Position numbers and translations under genes: made by a program
Part shown: in pieces, positions 16,863-25,446 of the stretch
How the letters are laid out: each line of letters starts with the position of its first letter
Numbering within the stretch: position 1 is the stretch's first letter
NCBI RefSeq assembly: GCF_007990505.1
Contig: NZ_AP019822.1
Location: 1,426,001 to 1,490,000 of the forward strand
Length of the DNA: 64,000 nucleotides
From: Pseudoleptotrichia goodfellowii
GTDB lineage: Bacteria > Fusobacteriota > Fusobacteriia > Fusobacteriales > Leptotrichiaceae
Reading direction: 5' to 3'
Notes under the pieces: generated by a model
What the model was told of the DNA's origin: nothing
The model's database searches: none
The model's input: the letters and a program-made list of their open reading frames with translations, nothing else

Positions 16863-17600
16863 TTATTCATATAACTTTTTTATATATTCAGTTTTTTCGC
16901 CATTTTCTTTATACACATATATCGGCATTTCTATTTTCAGACCTTTATCGGCATCCTTTACAGCTTCGAGCATGCAGATTTTTGCATCCTGATTTCTTTT
17001 GGTATAACAATTTCTCATTCTTTTCGGCTCTAATTTATTTTCAGTCAATAATTTTATTATTTCTACAAGCCTGTCGCTTCTAAAGACTATCGAAAAATGT
17101 CCCGAATTTTTCAATAGCCATGCTGATATTTTTATAATCTGTTCCAAAGTCAAATCTATATTATGTCTTGCCAAACTCATTTTCGGAGAATTGTTTATCT
17201 GATTTATATCTCCTTTAAATTCAAAATAAGGAGGATTTGTAACTATACAATCAAACTCATCTTTTTTAAATATTTTCTGATAATTTTTAATATCATCATT
17301 TATTATGTTTATCCGATCTTCATAATTATTATTTTTTATGTTTCTCTCGGCAATATCCGCCATTTCCTTTTGCAACTCTATTCCTACAATTTCGGCTTTG
17401 GATTTTTCAGCCAGAAGAATCGGTATAATTCCGCAACCTGTTCCTATATCGAGTATTTTTTTTGTTTTTCTGTTTATTTTTGTAAAATCCGCAAGTAAAA
17501 CAGTATCCAAGGTAAAATTCTGAAAATCATTTCTTTGAATAATTTTCATTCTTTTAATTACTGTGGTTGTTTTTTCTCCGATTTTTTTTATTACATCCAT
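16863..17600 (-). CDS. tRNA1(Val) adenine-37 N6-methyltransferase-like protein
   Basis: 245 residues. The SAM-binding motif I DIGTGCG is at 51-57, the acidic end of strand 2 in VGIELQKEM (72-80), and the N6-adenine catalytic motif NPPYF at 122-126. The N-terminal QRNDFQNFTLDTVLLADF matches the TrmN6/YfiC group. It would methylate A37 of a tRNA; the substrate is inferred from family only. The start overlaps the end of the upstream 46-codon gene by 10 nt, so translation is likely coupled. Confidence 0.85.
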   Translation of the reverse strand: MDVIKKIGEKTTTVIKRMKIIQRNDFQNFTLDTVLLADFTKINRKTKKILDIGTGCGIIPILLAEKSKAEIVGIELQKEMADIAERNIKNNNYEDRINIINDDIKNYQKIFKKDEFDCIVTNPPYFEFKGDINQINNSPKMSLARHNIDLTLEQIIKISAWLLKNSGHFSIVFRSDRLVEIIKLLTENKLEPKRMRNCYTKRNQDAKICMLEAVKDADKGLKIEMPIYVYKENGEKTEYIKKLYE

Positions 17601-17731
17601 AAAATATTCCTAAATTTTATAAACAATATAACTAAAGCTGCCATTATCGCAACTTTAATCAATAGTTTTGCAGATTTGAAAAAAAATCTTAAAACCAGAA
17701 AAGCCACTACAAATATTATTATTTTGTTCAT
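17591..17731 (-). CDS. 46-residue membrane protein overlapping the methyltransferase
   Basis: ATG 17731 with a perfect GGGAGG 6 nt upstream; 46 codons, ends in TGG-ATG-TAA inside the start of the next gene. Two hydrophobic helices (about 3-17 and 24-38) flank a basic FFFKSAKLLIK linker. No family recognised. The ribosome site and the 10-nt overlap argue that it is real. It may serve mainly to couple translation, or be a small inner-membrane protein. Confidence 0.65.
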   Translation of the reverse strand: MNKIIIFVVAFLVLRFFFKSAKLLIKVAIMAALVILFIKFRNILWM

Positions 17732-17796
17732 ATTACCTCCCATTTTTATTATTATATACTATTTTTAAAAATTTATCGACTTATTTTTTCTGCCTC

Positions 17797-17825
17797 TTGA
17801 AATATATCCGAAACAATTATATAAT
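17797..17825 (+). promoter_or_regulatory. Promoter of the TtcA-like gene
   Basis: TTGAAA (17797-17802), 17 nt, TATAAT (17820-17825), 34 nt before the ATG. Confidence 0.85.
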
Positions 17826-17859
17826 AACTTTGACAAATTAAAGGAGAGAATTAAAATCA

Positions 17860-18747
17860 ATGAATAATTTAACAAACAACAATATAGATGACACAAAAAC
17901 GTCAAGTATAGGAAATACATCATGCGAGGCAATATTACCTACTGTCTCTTTAAAGTCTCTATCAGAAATTGAAAAGAGTATTCAGAAAAAATACCGTTCG
18001 GAACTTTGGTCGCCTTTTATACGAGGATTAAAAGAATTTGAAATGGTAAAAGACGGCGACAGAATTGCAGTTGCAATTTCAGGCGGTAAAGACAGTCTGT
18101 TATTATCCAAACTTTTTCAGGAACTTAAAAGAGCAAGTAAAACTAACTTTGAACTTGTTTTTATATCAATGAATCCCGGATTCAATGAAGTAAATCTGAC
18201 TAATTTGAGAAAGAATCTCGAACATCTTGAAATTCCTTGCGAAATATACAACGATAATATTTTTGAAGTTGCAGAGAAAATCGCAAAAGACTATCCATGT
18301 TATATGTGTGCCAAAATGCGAAGAGGAAGTCTTTATACCAAAGCTGCTTCTTACGGTTGCAATAAACTTGCTTTGGGACACCATCTGGATGATGTTATCG
18401 AAACGACTCTTATGAGCATATTTTATATGGGAAAATTTGAAACAATGCTTCCCAAATTGAAAGCCGATAATTTTGATATTGAACTGATAAGACCGCTATT
18501 TTATGTAGAAGAAAAGTCAATTATAAAATGGATCAGAAATAACGGTATTCTTGCAATGAACTGCGGATGTACCGTTGCTGCGGGAAAAACTTCCAGCAAA
18601 AGACGTGAAACGAAAGAACTTATTGCCGACCTTGTAAAAAATAATCCCGATATTAAAAAACGGATTATCCAGTCGGCACAAAACGTAAACTTGGAAAAAA
18701 TTTTAGGATGGAAAACTTCAGAAGGAAAATTTTCTTATTTGAAATAA
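17860..18747 (+). CDS. ttcA: TtcA-family tRNA 2-thiocytidine synthetase-like protein
   Basis: 295 residues. The PP-loop SGGKDS at 74-79 binds ATP and GHHLDD at 173-178 is the second family motif. Cysteines C147 and C150 (CYMC) with C235/C237 near the C-terminus (CGC) fit the iron-sulfur ligands of TtcA. It thiolates C32 of some tRNAs. The first 40 residues are low in motifs and longer than in E. coli. The ribosome site AAAGGAG is 13 nt from the ATG, farther than usual, and no better start is visible. Own promoter and terminator: a single-gene unit divergent from the tRNA methyltransferase, so both neighbours modify the anticodon loop. Confidence 0.88.
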   Translation: MNNLTNNNIDDTKTSSIGNTSCEAILPTVSLKSLSEIEKSIQKKYRSELWSPFIRGLKEFEMVKDGDRIAVAISGGKDSLLLSKLFQELKRASKTNFELVFISMNPGFNEVNLTNLRKNLEHLEIPCEIYNDNIFEVAEKIAKDYPCYMCAKMRRGSLYTKAASYGCNKLALGHHLDDVIETTLMSIFYMGKFETMLPKLKADNFDIELIRPLFYVEEKSIIKWIRNNGILAMNCGCTVAAGKTSSKRRETKELIADLVKNNPDIKKRIIQSAQNVNLEKILGWKTSEGKFSYLK

Positions 18748-18752
18748 TACAA

Positions 18753-18796
18753 AAAATATGTACCTTTAGATTTTTAAAACTTTCGGTACATATTTT
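18753..18796 (+). terminator. Terminator after the TtcA-like gene
   Basis: AAAATATGTACC (18753-18764) pairs perfectly with GGTACATATTTT (18785-18796); it starts 6 nt after the stop. Symmetric, so it may also end the minus-strand transcript that comes from 19822. Confidence 0.8.
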
Positions 18797-18815
18797 CTTT
18801 TGCAGTTTTTTCGGT

Positions 18816-19049
18816 TCATTTTTTTGTATTTACAGTATCTTTTTCCTTTTCAAAATAATACTCTGAAGGCAATACATCGGCATTGTAAAGCCACATGTTT
18901 CCTTTTTGATATTTATATTTGACTATCATTTTATCTTTCTGAATATCAAAGTCATCAACTACGTACATTCTCTTGCTTTTCCCTGTTACTGCCAGTCTGT
19001 TATTTCCTACTTTTAAAAGATTATATTTTTTTCTTAAAAATTCAAATAT
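18816..19049 (-). pseudogene. Unrecognised open frame without a clear start
   Basis: About 78 codons, beginning at the end of the nuclease-fold gene in a different frame, with a protein-like composition (FLRKKYNLL, VTGKSKRMYVVDDFDIQKDK, PSEYYFEKEKD) and stop TGA at 18816. There is no ATG/GTG/TTG with a ribosome site at its head; the first ATG gives 50 residues after a weak AAGAG. It may be the tail of a decayed gene or be reached by slippage from the upstream gene. Not recognised. Confidence 0.35.
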
Positions 19050-19822
19050 TATTTTATATCCACTATCGTCATATAAGGCAAATGATCACTTAATTTAGTC
19101 CATTCCTGTGTATTGTCATTTATGAAAAAACTTTCTTTCAATTTCCAGTTCGTTGAAAAATCTCCCAAAATATAATCTATTCTCGGATCTTCATTTTTTC
19201 TTACTCCTGCTCTATCTCCGCCTAAATAGGTATCTTTCCAGTTTTGAGTAATCTGATTATAGTATTCCGTCGTAGGAAGCATATTCAAATCCCCACCCAA
19301 AAATTTTATATCTCCTTCAGCTATTTCGGACATTATAAGAAGCGAATTAAGCTCATCATTTTTGGCTTCCTGTTTGTAATCCAAATGTGTATTTATAAAT
19401 AACACTGTCTTTCCGAATACTGACTTTTCGATTTTTGCAGCAATAACCTGTCTTTTCTCTATTCCTATAGAAGGGAGTTCGTAAGTCAGTATTTTTTCTA
19501 TCGGATATTTTGATACAAAAGCTATTCCGAATTCCCCCGAATCATAATCCCTCGATTTTTGAAAATAATAAAAATTATAACCCATTTCGTCAGCTATATC
19601 TTTTGTAATATCCCTTATATTACTTCTCTTTGTAAATTTGTCCACTTCCTGCAGTGCTATAAAATCAGGTTTGTATCTTTTTATACTTTGCCCTATTTTA
19701 GTCCCGTTTGCAAGTCTTCCTCCATATATATTGTAAGTCATCATTCTAAATTCTTTTGCGTTTACTGTCAATGCTATAACTGTAAATAACAATATCCTTA
19801 TTATATTTCCTGTTTTTATCAT
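19049..19822 (-). CDS. Secreted endonuclease/exonuclease/phosphatase-fold protein
   Basis: 257 residues with signal peptide 1-22 (cleavage after VNA). DNase I-like catalytic set visible: N31 in TYNIYGG, E59 in LQEVD, H146 in NTHLD, D178/N180 in GGDLN, D216 in RIDYIL, and D246/H247 in LSDHLPY. Members cleave nucleic acids, phosphoinositides or sphingomyelin; the substrate cannot be told. A periplasmic or secreted nuclease or phosphodiesterase is the safest reading. It follows the GT32 gene by 23 nt at the end of the polysaccharide operon but is probably not part of glycan synthesis. Confidence 0.87.
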   Translation of the reverse strand: MIKTGNIIRILLFTVIALTVNAKEFRMMTYNIYGGRLANGTKIGQSIKRYKPDFIALQEVDKFTKRSNIRDITKDIADEMGYNFYYFQKSRDYDSGEFGIAFVSKYPIEKILTYELPSIGIEKRQVIAAKIEKSVFGKTVLFINTHLDYKQEAKNDELNSLLIMSEIAEGDIKFLGGDLNMLPTTEYYNQITQNWKDTYLGGDRAGVRKNEDPRIDYILGDFSTNWKLKESFFINDNTQEWTKLSDHLPYMTIVDIK

Positions 19823-19845
19823 TATCTCTACCTCATAATTATCCG

Positions 19846-20601
19846 TTAAGATCCTATCCTTCTTTCTTTAATATAATATCTTGCGACTATTCTCATTTTT
19901 TTTACTATTTTTGAAAATCCCGTCAGATGTTTTGTTTCCAGAAACAGTCTTGCTTTTAAACTTGTCCAGCTGTCGTTCCACCAATGTATACCGTAAGTAT
20001 TTTCAGTTATACATTGGGGAGTATACTTTTCCTTAAATCCGTAAGGATAAAAATATTCTTTAGGATATATTGTTATTTCTCCTTTCTTCAATGTATTTTC
20101 TCTTTTATCTGTTAAGCCGTATTTTTTTTCAAATATATAAGTAAATATTTTAGGAATTGTCCATAAAGGCTTTTCCCATATTTCCTTTTCGTAAAATTCT
20201 GTCAAATCTTTTAAAACTTCATTATGTCTGTCTGTTCCGAATATTCCTACACTTATATGTTTTTCGTCTTCATAACCTATAAAAAACTTCATATTTTCTT
20301 TTGTTATTAGCGGAGTTATGTCCTTTATAATTTCCATATCAGTATCTACATATATTCCTGAATGTTCATACATATAATGAACTCTTATATAGTCTGAAAC
20401 ATAAGCCCAAAGTTTTCTTTCGTAACATTCTCTGAAAAATTTGTTTTTCTTCAGATGAGTTTCCATATCAAAGTTTTTTTCATTTATCTCCGTTATTTGA
20501 AAATCCGGAAGATTTTCCTGCCATGATTTCAGACATTTATAGAAAATATCAGGTTTCTTTGCATTCCCTATCCACACATAATAAATTTTTTTTTCTATCA
20601 T
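19846..20601 (-). CDS. Capsule/LPS glycosyltransferase with DXD motif (GT32-like)
   Basis: 251 residues. Starts KKIYYVWIGNAKKP, as in the Gly_transf_sug (GT32) group; SDYIRVHYMYEHSGIYVDTD at 69-88 carries the metal- and sugar-binding DTD (86-88). No membrane segment, so cytoplasmic. ATG 20601 has AGAGGAG upstream and lies inside the end of wzy (53-nt overlap in another frame). The shared stretch contains an A9 tract (20586-20594), where loss of one A would fuse wzy to this frame and remove this protein's own start frame. Donor sugar unknown. Confidence 0.85.
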   Translation of the reverse strand: MIEKKIYYVWIGNAKKPDIFYKCLKSWQENLPDFQITEINEKNFDMETHLKKNKFFRECYERKLWAYVSDYIRVHYMYEHSGIYVDTDMEIIKDITPLITKENMKFFIGYEDEKHISVGIFGTDRHNEVLKDLTEFYEKEIWEKPLWTIPKIFTYIFEKKYGLTDKRENTLKKGEITIYPKEYFYPYGFKEKYTPQCITENTYGIHWWNDSWTSLKARLFLETKHLTGFSKIVKKMRIVARYYIKERRIGS

Positions 20602-21985
20602 TGTATTTCTCCTCTATTTTTCGGTACATATAATCAAATCCGAATATTAAAACATAAACACTTATTAACATTATCATATTTTTTATCAGTGCTTCTCCGA
20701 AAAAAGAACCTCTCGGAATGTAAAATAAATTGGGTATAAAATAATAACTTGTCAGCAATAAAAATCTGTTTTTTACTACGTATTTCTCGTATTTTACTAT
20801 AAATATCCCTAACAGTACCGATATAATTATAATCCACAAGTATCCCAGATCATACATTTCCGCAATATAATTCGAGCCTATCCCCTCTCCTTTTAAATAA
20901 GCCGTCGGATTGAGCAGATAAGTCAGTTTGTCCGCAAGAGAATTTGTCGTAGTCAGAGTTTCCAAAGATTGCGGTTTAAAACCAAATATCCCCTGAAATA
21001 TATACGGATAAGGACCCTGTCCTACTATTCTTGATTTAAAGTCTATCGTATAGCCCAATACAAGATAGCTTACTCCCTGAGAAAACAGAAAATTATAAAC
21101 TGTATTTATCAAATCAAGGGAAAATACTTTTTTACTCCTCACAGAAACAAGTAATTGTGAAAATATGACAGTAAATCCGACAAGTTTTCCCATTGTTTTC
21201 ATTTTTATTTTTATTCCGTAAACTTTTGCGTAATACCACATTATAAATAACAGTTGAGTTAAAAATATGGCCCTTGCCCCTTTAAATGAATCAAGTAATT
21301 TTACCATAAGATACAAAGAAGATACCGTCAAAAATTTCTTTTTTGAAGGAACAGATATTAAAAATATTAAAAATCCTATTGTCATTATTGTTCCCGATCC
21401 TTTTGTAAAAAAAGGATAATCCACACCTTTCAATATACCCGTATAATAAGCTTCGTATCCCGCCTGAAGTATGATTCGCAACTGAATAAACATTTTGTAA
21501 GCCAACGCCGGTAATGCGATTATAAATAAAAACATTCCGAAATCGGTATAAATCTTTCTGTTTTTAAGAGTTACAAGACTTTTCATTTCACTTTCGGTTT
21601 CGTTTATTATTCCTATGAAAAATCCTAAATGTGTAAATAGCAGAACCAAAAGAAATACGTTTATTATCTCAATTCTTACATCATAAAAAAAGTAATAATT
21701 TGCAAATTTTGTAGCCCAGCCGAACTCTTTATAGTCTGCTATGTCTAAAAATACTCTTGTAAAATTAAATAAAAACAGTGTATAAAGAAAAATCATATAA
21801 GAATTAAGCCAGTCCGAATAAATTTTTGCAGTGAAAAAAGTATAAATATACACTCCCATCAGCAGATATTCAAGGAACTTCATTTCTCCGGCATCATTAG
21901 GAAACACAATAGCCGATTTCAAAAAGAAAACGAATACTATAATAAATATATGTATAACTGTCATTAATATTCCGTTTTTTCTCAT
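20549..21985 (-). CDS. wzy: O-antigen/capsule polymerase (Wzy-like)
   Basis: 478 residues, about 11-12 membrane segments beginning with a signal-anchor (VIHIFIIVFVFFL). A large loop, FSQGVSYLVLGYTIDF... to GQGPYPYIFQGIFGFKP... and EGIGSNYIAEMYDLGY, is typical of Wzy proteins of the O-antigen polysaccharide polymerase group, which link repeat units on the outer face of the inner membrane. The last 18 codons overlap the next gene. Wzx lies two genes upstream, as expected for a Wzx/Wzy pathway. Sequence identity among Wzy proteins is low, so the call rests on topology and context. Confidence 0.8.
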   Translation of the reverse strand: MRKNGILMTVIHIFIIVFVFFLKSAIVFPNDAGEMKFLEYLLMGVYIYTFFTAKIYSDWLNSYMIFLYTLFLFNFTRVFLDIADYKEFGWATKFANYYFFYDVRIEIINVFLLVLLFTHLGFFIGIINETESEMKSLVTLKNRKIYTDFGMFLFIIALPALAYKMFIQLRIILQAGYEAYYTGILKGVDYPFFTKGSGTIMTIGFLIFLISVPSKKKFLTVSSLYLMVKLLDSFKGARAIFLTQLLFIMWYYAKVYGIKIKMKTMGKLVGFTVIFSQLLVSVRSKKVFSLDLINTVYNFLFSQGVSYLVLGYTIDFKSRIVGQGPYPYIFQGIFGFKPQSLETLTTTNSLADKLTYLLNPTAYLKGEGIGSNYIAEMYDLGYLWIIIISVLLGIFIVKYEKYVVKNRFLLLTSYYFIPNLFYIPRGSFFGEALIKNMIMLISVYVLIFGFDYMYRKIEEKYNDRKKNLLCVDRECKET

Positions 21986-22011
21986 AATCGTTTTCCTTTC
22001 TTTTTTATTTT

Positions 22012-22905
22012 TTATCTTAATTCAGATTTTAACTTACTTTTCTCCTTACTCACCATATACATTCCTAACGGCAATCCTAAAAGCAGCATTCCCTTTGATT
22101 CACTTTCATTCCAAATTTTCCTGAAAGGATACCCCGCTATTTTGCAAAATTTATAATAAACTGCATTATTTAAAATTTTCTGTTTAAAGGACATTTTATG
22201 TCTGTTTCTTTCATTATGATAAAGTGCCTGTCCTTTAGGATTTCTAAGCAATAAATTATTATACTCGGCAGTAAGTCCGTCATCATGATACTGTTTTATT
22301 TCTATTTTTTTATTTATATACAGCATTTTATATTTTTCGGATATTCTATTATAAACAAGTGCTTCTGTTGTAAATTTTTCTCCCTCAAATACAGGAAAAG
22401 GATATTTTTTTATAATTTCTGTTCTGAACATCAAACCTTTATCACCTTTTATCCCATATTTATTATAAATATCAAATTGACTTTCAATCATTTCATTTTG
22501 GGGAAATTCAGTTCCGATGACTTTTCCATCAGGATAAATCGACAAATAACCCATACCAATTATTTTATCATTTTTTTCATATTTTTTCCAATATTTAAAT
22601 ATAGTTTCCAGTCCGTCGGAAATATATTCATCATCGGAATCAAGGCATATAAATAGCTCTCCTCGTGCTTTTTCCACAGCAAAATTATAGGCTCTCTGTT
22701 TTCCGCCGTTTTTCTTGTAATAATATTTTATATCCAGTTTATTTTCACTTATAAACTCTTTTACGATTTTTTCAGTATTGTCGTCAGAGCCGTCATCTAC
22801 AATAAGCCATTCAAAATCTTTATAAGTCTGATTTTTCAGTGATTCATACAACTTCCTTAACAATTCTTTTCTGTTATAAGTAGGTGTAAATACTGTGAAC
22901 TTCAT
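22012..22905 (-). CDS. Family 2 glycosyltransferase (polysaccharide locus)
   Basis: 297 residues. FTVFTPTYNR at the N-terminus, WLIVDDGSDDNT at 33-44 and the DxD-type CLDSDD at 88-92 mark a GT-A fold. ...KNGGKQRAYNFA... is the loop seen in GT2 enzymes that take UDP-sugars. Cytoplasmic with an amphipathic C-terminus. Lies between wzx and wzy and presumably adds one sugar of the repeat unit on its lipid carrier. Confidence 0.9.
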   Translation of the reverse strand: MKFTVFTPTYNRKELLRKLYESLKNQTYKDFEWLIVDDGSDDNTEKIVKEFISENKLDIKYYYKKNGGKQRAYNFAVEKARGELFICLDSDDEYISDGLETIFKYWKKYEKNDKIIGMGYLSIYPDGKVIGTEFPQNEMIESQFDIYNKYGIKGDKGLMFRTEIIKKYPFPVFEGEKFTTEALVYNRISEKYKMLYINKKIEIKQYHDDGLTAEYNNLLLRNPKGQALYHNERNRHKMSFKQKILNNAVYYKFCKIAGYPFRKIWNESESKGMLLLGLPLGMYMVSKEKSKLKSELR

Positions 22906-22947
22906 TTTCGCTCCTTTTTATTTATCCAAAACTGATTTCAAACAAAT

Positions 22948-24405
22948 TTATTTAACAATCTTATTTTTTAATTTAATAACAATATTCGCTATTTTAGCAT
23001 AAACTTCTTTGTTTACTATTAATTTTGTAACCACTGCCAGATACACTATCTTCAATCCGAATTTTGTCCATGAAATATTATCATTAGATAAATACAGGAT
23101 TACAGGATTTAAAACTATTATCATATAAAACAGAAATTTTTTATAATTGAAAGATATTCCGTATTTCTTTTTAATTACAACCATTTCAAGTATTGCTCTT
23201 ATTAAAAAAGCGAGTATAGTGGTCCATGCAGCTATATACGGTCCGTATTGAGGAAATACAGGTATAAATATAAGATTTCCTGCAAGGTTGAATACCATTG
23301 CAAACACCGAAAAATAAAATATATAAATACTGTTTTCGTGAAAATGGAAAAAATAATCAAGACAATACAGTGCCTGTATTACGATTCCCGCAAGAATAAG
23401 AGGCATGTAATTTATGGCTTTTAAATATCCTTTGGAAAATATCAGACTTATCCCTTCAGGAGCAAACAGCTGACACAATACGCAAAAAAAAGATATTATT
23501 GCAATAAAATTTTCAATACTTCCTGTTATTCTCGGATTATTTTTGTCTTTTTTCATAGCTTCGTAAAATTCAGGAGTCCAACTGTCGACAAAAGATCCTT
23601 TCAATACTGAAAAAGCTCTTCCTCCGTCTGCTGCAAGGTTATAACCTCCAACTATTCCGGGAGCTATAAATTTAAGAAGTACCAGTTTATCGCTCAGATT
23701 TACTATCTGGTCTGTCAATTCTATAAATATTAACGGTATCCCGTTTTTCAAAGAAAATTTTACATACTCCTTTTTTGCCTTGAATCTGAATTTTCCGAAA
23801 TAATCTTTAAAATAATACAGCAATAAAGCTACCGATGATGCTAAATTTGCTCCCTGAAATCCGATTATTCCTTTGCGAAGATTACCTATAAGAAATATCG
23901 CCAGAATATAGTTAGTCGTCATACTTATAAGGCTTCCCACAGCGACTTTCATATACATTCTCTTCATTCGTGAAAGAGTTACCCCCAAAGTATTCAGAGC
24001 ATTTACAAAAGCAATAACTACTGCAGTAGTTATTAAAGGATGATATGAAATTTCATTCAAATTTATTATATAAGAAAATAATTTTTTCGACAAAGGAGTA
24101 AACAAAAAACCGAATACTGTCAAATTAAAGATAAATAAAACGAGAAATGTCGAAAACATATAGCTTCCCATTTCATTTTCGTCATCTTTCAAATCAACAT
24201 ATTTTTTCATCTGTGCATTATACATTCCCAAGCCTAAAACAACTGTAAACATTGTAATCATTGATCCCAAAGTTCCTGCAACTCCATATTCGGCAGGTGT
24301 CAATAATCTTGTTATTATAGGCAAAAATATAAATGACCCCATTTTAATGGCTATTTGCATAAGGGAATAAACCATTGTCCCTTTTAATAAATTTTTATTA
24401 TCCAT
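22948..24405 (-). CDS. wzx: Polysaccharide flippase (Wzx-like)
   Basis: 485 residues, 12-14 hydrophobic helices throughout. The N-terminus KGTMVYSLMQIAIKMGSF, then LPIITRLLTPAEYGVAGTLGS, is the classic MATE/oligosaccharide-flippase opening. Moves undecaprenyl-linked repeat units across the inner membrane. Located after kdsD and before the glycosyltransferase and wzy genes in one operon. Confidence 0.9.
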   Translation of the reverse strand: MDNKNLLKGTMVYSLMQIAIKMGSFIFLPIITRLLTPAEYGVAGTLGSMITMFTVVLGLGMYNAQMKKYVDLKDDENEMGSYMFSTFLVLFIFNLTVFGFLFTPLSKKLFSYIINLNEISYHPLITTAVVIAFVNALNTLGVTLSRMKRMYMKVAVGSLISMTTNYILAIFLIGNLRKGIIGFQGANLASSVALLLYYFKDYFGKFRFKAKKEYVKFSLKNGIPLIFIELTDQIVNLSDKLVLLKFIAPGIVGGYNLAADGGRAFSVLKGSFVDSWTPEFYEAMKKDKNNPRITGSIENFIAIISFFCVLCQLFAPEGISLIFSKGYLKAINYMPLILAGIVIQALYCLDYFFHFHENSIYIFYFSVFAMVFNLAGNLIFIPVFPQYGPYIAAWTTILAFLIRAILEMVVIKKKYGISFNYKKFLFYMIIVLNPVILYLSNDNISWTKFGLKIVYLAVVTKLIVNKEVYAKIANIVIKLKNKIVK

Positions 24406-24432
24406 TCAAATATTGTTCCTTTTCTTTCATTT

Positions 24433-25410
24433 TTATTTCAATCCTATCAAGTCATGCACTCTTATTATTCCGACTACATTTCTGTTTTCCACAACAGGAA
24501 GCACATTTATCTGGCTTTTTCTGTTTTCCATAAGTTTCAAAGCTTCCATTGCCATAGCATTTCTACCTATAGACACAGGTGTAGAAATCATAATATCCTT
24601 AGCTTTATAAGAAAAAAATTCTTCTTTATGAACTAATGCCCGTCTTATATCTCCCTCGGTAATAATTCCGATAAGTTTGCCATTCTCTTTTCCCGTTTCG
24701 GAAATACAAACTGCTCCCATTTTTTTCTTGGTCAGAACAAGAAGAACATTTTCTATATTTTCATCAGCAGCCAATACAGGAAGTTCTTCCCCTGAATGCA
24801 TTAAATCCGACACTGTTAAAAGAAGTCTTTTCCCCAAACTGCCTCCCGGATGATATTTTGCAAAATCATTTTCAGTAAAGTTTCTCATCTTCATAAGTAC
24901 CGATGCCAAAGCATCTCCCATTACAAGAGTTGCAGTAGTGGAGCTCATAGGAGCCGTTCCCAAATTACTTGCTTCTTTTTCGACTCCTATATTTATAACA
25001 ACTTTCGCATGTTTTGCCAAAGGAGAAGTTTCATTTCCTGTAAAAGCGACTATTTCAGCTCCGATTTTTTTTATCGGTGTCATTATACTCAATATTTCAT
25101 CGGAATTTCCGCTATTGGAAATAGCAATAACTATATCTCCCTCACTTATCATTCCTAAATCTCCGTGAAGAGCTTCGGCTGCATTTATAAATATAGCACT
25201 TGTCCCTGTAGAAGCAAGTGTAGCTGCTATTTTCTTTCCTATAATCCCCGATTTTCCTATGCCTGTAACGACTACTTTTCTATGTTCCAATCCATTTATC
25301 ATATAGACAAGTTTTTCAAAGTTTTCATTTATTCTGTTTTTCACCCTTTCCAGTTCGGAAATTTCAATATTAAAAGTTTTTTGGACCTCTTTTATAATAT
25401 CAAATTCCAA
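24433..25410 (-). CDS. kdsD: Arabinose-5-phosphate isomerase (KdsD/GutQ/KpsF family)
   Basis: 325 residues. SIS domain 35-175 with GIGKSGIIGKK at 50-60, the family LHGD at 81-84 and ISNSGNSDE at 98-105. Two CBS domains fill about 205-325 (DLMHSGEELPVL, MISTPVSIGRNA, VVGIIRVHDL). Converts ribulose-5-phosphate to arabinose-5-phosphate, first step to Kdo, implying LPS or a Kdo-containing capsule. Start is TTG 25410 after AAGGAGG. Second gene of the polysaccharide operon. Confidence 0.93.
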   Translation of the reverse strand: MEFDIIKEVQKTFNIEISELERVKNRINENFEKLVYMINGLEHRKVVVTGIGKSGIIGKKIAATLASTGTSAIFINAAEALHGDLGMISEGDIVIAISNSGNSDEILSIMTPIKKIGAEIVAFTGNETSPLAKHAKVVINIGVEKEASNLGTAPMSSTTATLVMGDALASVLMKMRNFTENDFAKYHPGGSLGKRLLLTVSDLMHSGEELPVLAADENIENVLLVLTKKKMGAVCISETGKENGKLIGIITEGDIRRALVHKEEFFSYKAKDIMISTPVSIGRNAMAMEALKLMENRKSQINVLPVVENRNVVGIIRVHDLIGLK

Positions 25411-25446
25411 TTTTATTTCCTCCTTTTCAAAGTCGTGATATAAATT

